NCBI GenBank assembly: GCA_018136815.1
Contig: JADDIW010000031.1
Location: forward strand, 1 to 25,000
Length of the DNA stretch: 25,000 nt
From: Isochrysis galbana
Lineage: Eukaryota > Haptophyta > Isochrysidales > Isochrysidaceae
Reading direction: 5' to 3'
Shown: piece by piece, positions 16,337-24,145 of the stretch
Numbering within the stretch: position 1 is the first letter of the stretch
Layout: the number at the start of each line of letters is the position of its first letter
Notes under the pieces: model-generated
Seen by the model: only the letters and a program-made list of their open reading frames with translations
Told to the model about the DNA's origin: nothing
Database searches by the model: none
Translations under genes and position numbers: made by a program

Positions 16337-16861
16337 ATGGCGCTCCGCCTTGTGCTCACGTGGGCTCTCGTGGGCGCGACGGCGCTGCATGCGCCGAGAG
16401 AGATCCCGCGCCGCAGCGCACTCGCAGGCGGACTAGTCGCTGCTGGCACCCTCGGCATCTCTTTGCCTACCAGTGCGAAGAAGCCGCTGCTCGCCGAGAG
16501 AGTAGCGCTGTTGGACGCAGAGACGGCTGAGCGCAACAGCAACGGTGATCCAGCGAAGCACATGCCCAAGGTACGGATCGACCCATCAGTCACAAAGGTG
16601 GGTATTAAGGGAATTTCTTCCCAGGTCGACGTCCTCATCCCACATGTGATGGAGGGCGAGCCCAAGCCGCACTTTATCGAGCTCATCTGGCTCAAGGATA
16701 AGGCCACATCACAGGTCATCGCAGCCAAGAAGCTCTCGTCGGGGGACGCTGCACCTCCCATCCTCACCGCGTACGTACCACGAGGGACAGAATGCGTCCC
16801 TCTGGCATACTGCAATCTGCACGGGCTCTGGGAAGGAAAACCTTTCATCGTCACCTGGTAG
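16337..16861 (+). CDS. Superoxide reductase (1Fe, neelaredoxin/desulfoferrodoxin type), plastid-targeted
   Basis: Reduces superoxide to peroxide without making oxygen, using a non-haem Fe(His4Cys) centre. The 174-residue product has the C-terminal signature YCNLHGLW (Cys159, His162) and His75 in AKHMP, preceded by the conserved Lys74. His103 (IPHV) and His112 (KPHFIELIWL) complete the ligands. Ligand spacing 103-112 is nine residues, about three more than the usual PHP..EH motif, and the Glu usually before Lys-His is Ala73. The N-terminus is layered: a signal peptide (1-19) ending ATALHAP, then RRSALAGGLVAAGTLGISLP with twin arginines and an LPTSA cleavage-like end. This suggests import into a complex plastid and Tat export to the thylakoid lumen. 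The start is the ATG at 16337; the frame upstream has only a GTG. No intron. Confidence 0.88.
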   Translation: MALRLVLTWALVGATALHAPREIPRRSALAGGLVAAGTLGISLPTSAKKPLLAERVALLDAETAERNSNGDPAKHMPKVRIDPSVTKVGIKGISSQVDVLIPHVMEGEPKPHFIELIWLKDKATSQVIAAKKLSSGDAAPPILTAYVPRGTECVPLAYCNLHGLWEGKPFIVTW

Positions 16862-17587
16862 GCTAGTGGCCTGGGGTAGGCCTCCTAGTGGTCCGTATTT
16901 TGGAAAACTGCACATTCATCCCTAGAGATTCCCCTATTAGGAGGCCAAGTAGGTTTTAGACCTTCCGATCCGAGAAGAGACAATCGTTGATTGATGATGA
17001 CTCAGCAACGGGCAGCTCTATCGATCTATCACAGTCAGCATCCTGGGTGATAGCTAGCCTAGTCTATAGCATGTGCTCTACGACGACAAATGCGAATCCG
17101 GACACATTGCTCTGTGTTTCGGGGAACGACGTCGATGAGGGGAGATCGTGCGCGCTCAGTGGTAAACAGGTTTACAGACAACAGCCTTTCGTTTTCATGT
17201 TTCCCACTTTGTCCTTGTGCTTGCTGTCTGTCTCATCTATCACTATCATCAAGCTCCATATTGATATTGATCTTTTGCCGGCGAATATCGAAATCGAATA
17301 TTCTCAGTGATCCAAGTTTGTTGTCCGCTGAATTCAATCAACTGAGTCTACCATGCCCAATCGTGGATATACTTGGTCAGTTTGTTGAGAGAGAAACAAG
17401 CTAACTTTTGGGATTCGGGAGGGGATATTCTACTGTCATATTTCATGCGGTATGTGGTATGTAGCTGGGAGCCTACCTGAGTACCGGGGGCTAACATAGT
17501 ACATGAGAATTTTAGACACGTGGGTGTTGCCGGCCGGCGGCGGCGGGCCCTCCTGCTGGCCGCCTCGGCGGCGCATAGGGAGCACCC
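16862..17587. other. Intergenic region between superoxide reductase and DNAJC17-like genes
   Basis: No convincing ORF; the open frame at about 16987-17310 lacks an ATG start. A 9-bp inverted repeat GGCCTCCTA / TAGGAGGCC (16879-16887 and 16938-16946) lies just after the superoxide reductase stop and may mark its 3' end. The rest is of mixed composition, probably 3' UTR and promoter. Confidence 0.45.
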
Positions 17588-18790
17588 ATGTCCAAGCCGC
17601 CGTTCGAGGACTTCTATGCGGTGCTCGGGGTCGAGCCGGCAGCGAGCAAGGAGGAGATTCTGCGCGCTTACCGCAAGCGCTCGCTCTCTGTTCACCCCGA
17701 TCGATACAAGGGATCTGACCCTGAGGGCGCCATTGAGCAGTTCCACAAGCTGACGCAGGCGAAGGAGATACTCGAGGATGAGAAGGCACGCGCGGCGTTC
17801 GACAACGTGCTTCGAGCAAAAATGGCTCACGCCGCCCGGCAAGAGGCTCAAGAGGGCGGTCGCCGCCGCATGCGCGAGGATCTCGAGCAGAGAGAAGAGG
17901 CAGCGAAGCGGGGTCGCCAGGGGGGACCGACGCCAGCCGAAGAAGAGCGGCAGCGCGAGGCGATCGAAGCAGCAGCCCGGGCTGAGCTGCAGAGAGAAAT
18001 CGAGCGGCTGAGGCGCACAGGGCGCCTTGACCCTCGGCAGGGGTCGACAGCTCCCGAGATGGGCCCGCCTGCCACTGGAGGTGTGACTAGTGGTGCAGTC
18101 TCTGCCCTCCAGTCTGCTCCGGCAGTGTCCGCAGCAGCGATGGCAGCCGCACGGCGCACATTTTCCTTGGTGGTGTCGTGGCCACCTGGCACATCACAGA
18201 CAGAGGATAGTCTCCGCACGATCTTGGCAGCTGCCGCACCGACCCATGGTGCTGCAGTTCTGATTGGCAGCACCACCATTGCCGTGGTGGAGAATCGAGC
18301 CCTAGTTGAGCTCCCCGTTGTCGTCACCGAAGCATTAGTGCGATCTTCTTCATTGCATGAGAAGGGGCTCCGCATTAGCTATTCGAAAGGTGACAGTGCT
18401 GCTCGGGAGGCGGCTGCGGTCCTGGCAGTTGCAACCGCACCAGCACGTTGCGGCGACGTCGATTTGAATACGGTGGGGCATGGTGAGCAAGCATGTGGAG
18501 GAGCTACTAGGTCGTCCGTTTCTGTTGGCTTGCCTCCTGGCTGGAGAGCGACAACATCCCCCGACGGCCGCATATACTTTTACGACGTCAAAACTCGGAG
18601 AAGCCAATGGTTGTGTCCAACTCATCAGTCGGAGACAATTCGAGGCAGACAGGTGGCTAACGAGGTGGGCGCCGGGACGACTTCACGGAATGGAATGAGC
18701 CACGAGGAATACGAGGCGGCGACATTAGCGCGCCTCAAAGAGGCGGCTCGATCGCAGGCTGCGGCACTAGTAGGCGATGGCGTTGAGTAG
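17588..18790 (+). CDS. DNAJC17: DNAJC17-like J-domain/RRM protein with an added WW domain
   Basis: DNAJC17 (yeast Cwc23 type) is a spliceosome-associated Hsp70 co-chaperone. Residues 8-72 form a J domain with the HPD motif at 36-38 (SVHPDRY). A charged coiled coil spans about 80-145. An RRM-like domain spans about 190-268, ending GLRISYSKG, which matches the family's LKISW end. The C-terminal MSHEEYEAATLARLKEAARS (370-389) matches the family's C-terminal helix. Between the RRM and this helix lies a WW domain (314-344: LPPGWRATTSPDGRIYFYD, then SQWLCP) with both tryptophans (319 and 341) and the final proline (344). Animal and plant DNAJC17 proteins lack it. WW domains occur in splicing factors such as PRP40, so the fusion fits a splicing role. 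400 residues, intronless, ATG at 17588. Confidence 0.85.
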   Translation: MSKPPFEDFYAVLGVEPAASKEEILRAYRKRSLSVHPDRYKGSDPEGAIEQFHKLTQAKEILEDEKARAAFDNVLRAKMAHAARQEAQEGGRRRMREDLEQREEAAKRGRQGGPTPAEEERQREAIEAAARAELQREIERLRRTGRLDPRQGSTAPEMGPPATGGVTSGAVSALQSAPAVSAAAMAAARRTFSLVVSWPPGTSQTEDSLRTILAAAAPTHGAAVLIGSTTIAVVENRALVELPVVVTEALVRSSSLHEKGLRISYSKGDSAAREAAAVLAVATAPARCGDVDLNTVGHGEQACGGATRSSVSVGLPPGWRATTSPDGRIYFYDVKTRRSQWLCPTHQSETIRGRQVANEVGAGTTSRNGMSHEEYEAATLARLKEAARSQAAALVGDGVE

Positions 18791-18982
18791 ATTGCCAGCT
18801 GAAGGCACACAACAGCACACCACTTCATACTATTCCTCCACCACCACCCCTTAAGTCCCTTCTTTCTCTCTGGGCTTCATAATCGTTTGCTTGGCTGCTT
18901 CCATATAGTAATAACACTAATACTACTTGTTGGTAGCAGTGGTGGTATGGTTGGAGCTGTGGATCTTTAGCTGCCATTGTAC

Positions 18983-19078
18983 AACTAAGTTTATACTTAG
19001 TTCGCCCATGGGGGGGCACGAGCCCCCCCCCTCTCCTCTCTCCACTCCTCCCCTGCCGTAGGGGAGGAACCACCCATG
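18983..19078 (-). repeat. Structured repeat family, copy C (3' three hairpins)
   Basis: Reverse-oriented copy with only hairpins 4-6: TCCTCCCC-loop-GGGGAGGA, a G/C-rich stem, and the perfect terminal stem AACTAAGT-TTAT-ACTTAGTT (18983-19002 on the plus strand). It breaks off at the CCCATG of its 5' side, where the primase-like fragment begins. Confidence 0.85.
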
Positions 19079-19370
19079 TGGCGCCGTGCGCTGAGCCTGA
19101 GCAACGTCTCGATGGACGGGTACGCGGGCGGCAAGCTCTACGTGCCGCCCTCCGAGTAGGACCAGTTCCTCGCCGGTGTGGCGCGCTCCCTCGAGCGCGA
19201 AGAGTCGCTCTACCTCATCGAGCGGCGCAGCACGCCGCGCTGCCGCTGGCACGCCGACCTGGACATGCACGCCGAGCACGAGCTCGATCGACGAAGCGGC
19301 CGTGGCCGCCGTGGCACACCTGCTGCAGCAGACGCTCGCTGAGGTGCTCGGAGAGGCCGCCCGTAGCTGC
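19076..19370 (+). pseudogene. Broken archaeo-eukaryotic primase/prim-pol fragment (viral or mobile-element type)
   Basis: The frame from 19076 reads LSLSNVSMDGYAGGKLYV, meets a TAG at 19157-19159, and goes on to FLAGVARSLEREESLYLIER, then RSTPRCRWHADLDMHA. It then needs a one-base frame change near 19283 to continue SIDEAAVAAVAHLLQQTLAE. The segment with ERR, R.R and DLD resembles the N-terminal catalytic part of primases of the herpesvirus UL52/NCLDV and large-DNA-transposon group, where the DxD aspartates bind metal. Only about 95 residues remain; no helicase or zinc part is seen. It abuts repeat copy C directly. I take it as a fossil of an integrated algal virus or Polinton-like element; family assignment rests on a short motif. 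Confidence 0.5.
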
Positions 19371-19375
19371 TGTCC

Positions 19376-20010
19376 GTCCCATATTCGATGGAACGCGACC
19401 TTGCTATATTGCTATTTCTACATATATTCGAGTATTATTGTAAACGGACCATGGACAATTGACATTTGATGGCTCAACTTGAGTTATGTCCCATATTCAT
19501 ATTCAACCCAGGGAAGGAAACCCAAAATCAAGACCCCGCGGGAACTAAGCACACCAATATTCACGGAGGACCGAAAGGGCAGATTGAGAATGAGCAACAC
19601 CCTGAGCCAAGTGGCGGAAGTGCTCGCTGCTCGGCCTAGCCGAACGGCTGGCCTAGGACGCACCTACAACCCGCCCCGAGCCCAACTTGAAGGCGCTAAA
19701 ACACTGCGCAGTAACAGGAGCTTCAAAGACGACACGACGCCCGAACGACACGAACAAGAAACAGGTCGCCCAGCGACACAGACAGGAGAAAGGCGAGAAC
19801 ACTCGATGGGGACAAGTGCACCCCGTCCAGCCCAACTCCCCCCAACAACCTGAGCCCCTAAGTAGAGCACAAGGGGAGGTGCCGCAAGGCGGGTAGTGAG
19901 GGAGTGAGAAGGGAAGGGGCGTGCGCTACGAAATCGAATCTCAGTGCCACGCGCGAGGCGAGAATATTAAAAGGTTTTTTTTTATGTCCCATATTCGACG
20001 GGACGCGACC
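19376..20010. repeat. 25-bp direct repeats enclosing about 585 bases
   Basis: GTCCCATATTCGA, then two variable sites, ending in ACGCGACC occurs at 19376-19400 and 19986-20010 with two mismatches. The core GTCCCATATTC appears a third time at 19488-19498. The enclosed DNA holds an open Pro/Arg/Thr-rich frame (about 19479-19853, no ATG at its start) that I do not recognise. The pattern suits a small inserted unit or a degraded tandem array. Confidence 0.55.
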
Positions 20011-20186
20011 TGTGCGGTGAGAAACGGGCCCCGTTTGCATAGGCAAACGGGCGGACGGGCGGAGAGGGGCGGCTGGCGACAGGAGATTGGCGCAAGGCAA
20101 ACAAAACCACGCCATCCCAAAGGGGAGGTGGGACAACACCCCCACTCCCCCGACTCTTCTCCCCCCGACATCTGGCGGCTTCCCCC
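20011..20186. other. Spacer before repeat copy D
   Basis: GC-rich sequence without a supported gene. It has a short perfect hairpin CCCGTTTGC-atag-GCAAACGGG (20031-20052). Confidence 0.4.
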
Positions 20187-20865
20187 GTGCACTACAAGCT
20201 ACAAGGAGGATTGGGGTGAAGGGCGTAGATATTGTCCGGTGCCCCCCCCCCCCCCCCCCCCCCGGTGATCCGTTCCCCCCTTCCTCCTGCGCCTACCGGG
20301 CTGGCGGCGGCCTCAGCCCCTACTTTTATCTGGTAAATAGTTGCGGGACCTGCACGCTAAATAAACTCTGCAGATTCGGGGCTAACACCTACTACCGTCT
20401 AGGTTTCACTGCCTTTCTACCAACATCGCCCTCATCTCCCTCTCCTCTACCTCCTCTCCTTCCCCCCTTCATTCCTTTCGTTTCGGTTTCCGGGGTCCGG
20501 CCTAGGGCCTAGGTGCACTACCTTAGGCCCAGTTCAGAGCCCCCCGCCTCTCCCTCGTTGGCACTCCTGAGCTCCAGGCTCCAGGGGCCCCCATGCTGCA
20601 CCTGTCTGCCTGTTGGCAGGAGGGGAGGGGGGGCTGGAGCGATGGACTGGCCACGACGGGCCAGGACGAGCGATCCAGGCGAGCCTGTGGGGCAGAGAGT
20701 GGGTCAGCAGGGCAGTGTGCTCCTAGGAAGCCATAGCAGGCATGCCCGGAGCCAGGAGGGTGGGTGGTTCCTCCCCCACGGCAGGGGAGGAGTGGAGAGC
20801 GGGGGGGGGGGGGGGGGGGGGGGCTCGCGCCCCCACCCAGGGGCAAACCAAGTATAAACTTAGGT
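20187..20865 (+). repeat. Structured repeat family, copy D (near full length, forward)
   Basis: The 5' module starts near GTGCACTAC and includes a 22-base C run (20242-20263), GGTGATCCGTT and GCCTACCGGGCTGGCGGCG, as in copy B. The 3' module (about 20540-20865) runs through CTGGCC/GGCCAG (20647-20664), CAGGC/GCCTG (20676-20687), TCCTCCCC/GGGGAGGA, a 23-base G run (20801-20823) and the terminal hairpin near 20846-20865, here with two imperfect pairs. A second GTGCACTAC at about 20513 suggests two joined partial units. GACATCTG (20167) and GACTATCTG (20866) at the two ends are similar and might be an eroded target duplication. Confidence 0.8.
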
Positions 20866-21013
20866 GACTATCTGAACACAAGGATGATTAAGGTGCAAGA
20901 GCAGTGGGCACATGGAAACGCCTACTAGTACAATCAATGCCAGGTGCCAAGCTGAGTAAGGACACTTCATCTAACATCTCATCGACGCCCTCACATTCTC
21001 GAGATTGCTTCGT

Positions 21014-22893
21014 TCATCTGTCTGAGACCGGCTCGGCAATAATTTTCTGCATCATATTGGGCGACAAAGTGCAATAGTAGCACTGCTTCTCGTTGGCCCC
21101 TCGACGTGTGCGTACCAGGTGGTGGTCAATAAATTCCGTCACATGACCTTTCAGCGCAGCCTCTGAGGAGACACAGAGCTTCTCACGGCAGGCGGCGTAA
21201 AGAGCAGGGAAAGAGAGCCCCGCTGACTTTGGATGATCCAGCTGGTGCTGGACGAGCACGAGGAAGACTTGCCTCGCATTCGTAGTGAGAGCCTCAAGGA
21301 CAACGTGTGCGGACCGGACCTCGCTCGATTCAGATGCATCCTGCAGATTTTCCAAGAGCTTATGCACCGTGTCCAGACATTCTGCAGCGTACGGCTGTGC
21401 AGTTGAGAGCTCCATCCAGAGCGGGTTGAGCTGCCGCGTCTGTTGTGCATCCCAAAGAAGAGCGGAGTTTCGGTGGGCGGTAGAGCCGATAAGGTGGACT
21501 TGGGGAAGCGATGCCAAGGTGGTGAGTATGCTTTGGTTAGCCTCCATGCGCAATGCGGGCGCGTCAATGCCGTGGATTACAATGTACACATGGGACGGAA
21601 TCTTGGCGGCGGCGCCTCCACCAGACTGCCGCGCCACCGCCGCGGCAGCCGGACCAAGTGCATCGAATTCGATCCTGTCCACCATGGCGTTATCTCGCGC
21701 CCTGCGCAGCCGCTTGCTAGGAGGGCTGTTGCGCTGCATACTGTCCATCGGAGTAAGAACATGAGAGCAACCACCCGAGTGGAAGGCGGGGAATGTGCAC
21801 CCTGGCGCTGCGCATAGTCTCTGGGTGGGGGAGCTACTTTCGTCATCGTGTGGTGTGTGAACCTGCTTGGATGCCATCGGGCTAGCAAATGAGTGATTGT
21901 CCGCCGACATCTCACCATCCTCGTTCATCGAAGCGTTTTTGGCAGATCCAAGCGCCGTAGCTGAGTACACATCCTCGTCACCTTGAGGTGCGGCCGCATT
22001 GAGAGGAAACTCGGAATTTTGCGAAATTCCGGGCTCACTCTCATCGGTGGGCATCAGGGTAGTCTCATTTGTCCCCCTTGCATCGACTTGAGGAGGAAGA
22101 AGCTTGAGCACACAGCCAAGGATGCCATCAGAGGCGTGTGATCCAGGCCGCGCCGCTTCGGCACGCAGCGCGGACAGAAATGCAGAATCGGTGGAAGAGT
22201 TCCGCCTCGCCTTGGCCGCAGTCATGAAGATGTGCCGCAGATGTGCACACAGGATGGCTGAGGTCCCAGCGGGAGGAGAGATTCTGAGGGCATGGAAAAT
22301 GTCGTAGAGCAGGTCGCGGATCGAGGCTCCTAGTGCATAGCCATTGAGGGTGAAGACAGGTCCCAGTTCTGCCAAATGAGAGCTGAAGTCGTTCAACACA
22401 GCCTGGAACATCAAGCAGAGGCGTGTTAGAGAGGATTGGCTGCAAGTGCTAGAGGGAGGTGAGGAAGGTCAGCAAATGTCATCCTCGGATATTGGCTGAT
22501 CGGCTCACGGGGTACAGTCAGCAATCAGCTCACCATTTTCGAGCCAAGCCCGTGTAAAAGGACCGAAAAGCCCGCATGAAGCCTCGCGTACCAGGCTGAA
22601 TACTCCTGCTGGTAATCGGTGCGCTCGCGCTCCGAATCAATGATTTGGCTTGCTGGCTTAGTCATGAGCGTATGTACTGCGTCAGAGAACACAGTCGACG
22701 AGAGGCCCTGGAGAGCAGAGAGCGTCCGCTTGTCACGTTGCATCCGCGGGCTTTTGCGCGAGGGGCGCTCCGACATGAAGAAATCGTCAGCTCCGCCCAT
22801 CTCATCCTCGTCCTCCGCCTCGTCCTCCTCCTCCTCTCCCATCAGCAGTTCATTGAGTCCCTCGTCAAGCCGTGCATCGCCAATCAGCGCCAT
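21014..22893 (-). CDS. ORC2: Origin recognition complex subunit 2 (two exons)
   Basis: ORC2 is a core subunit of the nuclear complex that marks replication origins and loads MCM helicase. Exon 1 is 22893-22534 (120 codons, ATG at 22893) and exon 2 is 22402-21014; the 582-residue product is close to human ORC2 (577). Exon 1 has an acidic N-terminus and ends HAGFSVLLHGLGSKM, the family's degenerate P-loop region. Exon 2 has HVYIVIHGIDAPALR, LASLPQVHLIGSTAHRNS, ALLWD, LTTNARQVFLVL, the winged-helix segment GLSFPALYAACREK and TEFIDHHLVRTRRG, all typical of ORC2. Between the AAA-like halves is a long low-complexity insertion with a Cys motif (CAAPGCTFPAFHSGGCSH), a basic SKRLRRAR patch and several SP/TP sites. 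An in-frame ATG at 23157 would add 88 poorly protein-like residues and is taken as 5' UTR. Confidence 0.92.
22403..22533 (-). other. ORC2 intron
   Basis: 131 bases, phase 0, donor ATG|GTGAGC and acceptor TTCCAG|GCTGTG, with a CTAAC branch-like site about 30 bases before the acceptor. Splicing joins GLGSKM to AVLNDF, matching the GLGSK region of ORC2. Confidence 0.88.
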
Positions 22894-23270
22894 CACCTTG
22901 CGTCTATGGCTCCCGCACTCCCGCCCGTTTACTCGCTGTCGTGCACACGCCCCCGGTCTTCCTTTTGTTCCTCCCGTCCAACCCTCCCCACCGCAGAGGG
23001 GCCGAGAGAGAGATAGAGCGAGAGACAGTGAGACGAGAGGAACGCGCGGGAACGGGGGTGGGAGGCGAGAGAGGTTTTGGCGCTGCCGCAAGATTTTCCC
23101 GCCATCGTCTATCTCTTCCTCGATAAATCTATTTATCTTTGAATCCGCGCGGGGCATTCTTGCAGCACAGACATTCCCCCGCGCGCTCTTGCCTTGATTC
23201 TATGATACTAAAAATTCCGCGTGCGTTTACATAAAAACATTCTTGAAGGCGACCGCTAAGCTACAATGCT
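22894..23270. other. ORC2 upstream region
   Basis: Presumed 5' UTR and promoter of ORC2. A GA-rich tract on the plus strand (CT on the transcribed strand) covers about 22990-23050. The in-frame extension to 23157 is rich in Leu, Pro, Arg and Ser and unlike the ORC2 N-terminus. No other gene is seen. Confidence 0.5.
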
Positions 23271-23273
23271 TCA

Positions 23274-23363
23274 CCACAGAGACAGAGGCGAGAAGAGAGG
23301 AGGGAGAGAGGAAGAGGAGGAGGAGGAGGAGAGCGAGCCACAGAGACAGAGGCGAGAAGAGAG
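23274..23363. repeat. 26-bp direct repeat in a purine-rich tract
   Basis: CCACAGAGACAGAGGCGAGA and the next six bases occur identically at 23274-23299 and 23338-23363. They sit in an almost pure purine stretch that reaches about 23425. Confidence 0.85.
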
Positions 23364-23490
23364 AAAAGCCGGGGGAGAAGGGTGAGGGTGAGCGAGGGGG
23401 AGAGATCGAGAGAGAGAGAAGGATGTGCGGTTGTGTCGAGATACATATAGGAGTGGCAGTAGCGCAATAGCGGAGGTGAATACCAAGATC

Positions 23491-23536
23491 GCTATTGCAC
23501 GCTATCACGCTATTGCTATTGCTATTGCTATTGCTA
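23491..23536. repeat. GCTATT microsatellite
   Basis: Imperfect tandem copies of GCTATT (four uninterrupted), leading into further CCTATCC and CCCATAC short repeats up to about 23593. Confidence 0.85.
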
Positions 23537-23629
23537 CGCCATTGGCCATTGGCCCCTATCCCTATCCCCTATTGCTCGTACCCATACCCATAGGCAGCCT
23601 ACGAGGAGAAACGGAGAAACCCCCCCCGT

Positions 23630-23845
23630 TTGCTATCGGGGGATTTCCTCTTTCCCCGATAGCTATCTGGGGGTCCGCTTAAGGAGCTATCCCCCGATAG
23701 CTATCGGGGGATTTTCGCGGTCCCCCGATAGTTGTCGGGGGTCGGGGGGGCTGTTGGCGATCGGGAGCAAATTCCCCCCGACCCCCGATAGCTATAGCTA
23801 CCATATCGGCATATCGGCTCCCCCCCCCCGATATCTATCGAGGGG
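23630..23845. repeat. Cluster of nested palindromes (CCCCGATAGCTATCGGGG type)
   Basis: A 24-bp perfect palindrome centres on 23700/23701 (core CCCCCGATAGCTATCGGGGG). Related palindromes or halves lie at 23632-23643, 23654-23673, 23722-23741 and 23829-23845. The 15-base arm TCGGGGGTCGGGGGG (23735-23749) pairs perfectly with CCCCCCGACCCCCGA (23774-23788). The unit lies between the ORC2 and CTF8 start codons. It could be a bidirectional regulatory region, a foldback element or an origin-like structure; the sequence alone does not decide. Confidence 0.9.
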
Positions 23846-24145
23846 CGTTGGCTAGTTGGCTCCTGGGGGGTACAATAACACAGAGTGCAATCTCTAGACA
23901 AAGAGAAGGTGAGGGAGGATGCAGAAAGGGAGAAAGTGTCTACTCCTACTCTACTCTTTTCTTAGAAATTTAGTGTAGAACTCTCTTATATCTTACTAGT
24001 AGTAGTATCTATGTCTCACCGGCATTCTCGCGCCAAGAGGCAGCCTGAGCCTAACCCTGCCAGTTGTTGTGTGGGGCCGGCGCTCTGCCGAAGCGGCTCG
24101 TTGGCTTTCTCTTCCTCCCCTCTTTCTCGCTGCGGCTGGGAGCGC

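Noticed and set aside
16987-17310. 107-residue ORF after superoxide reductase
   Set aside because: It begins with TTG, shows no domain and sits in probable UTR or promoter sequence.
14960-20870. CRISPR array or bacterial attC/integron cassettes
   Set aside because: The hairpin repeats are dispersed in both orientations without regular spacers or cassette genes, and the surrounding genes are eukaryotic with spliceosomal introns.
22894-23157. 88-residue N-terminal extension of ORC2
   Set aside because: The translation of the CT-rich tract is low complexity; the acidic start at 22893 and total length fit the ORC2 family.
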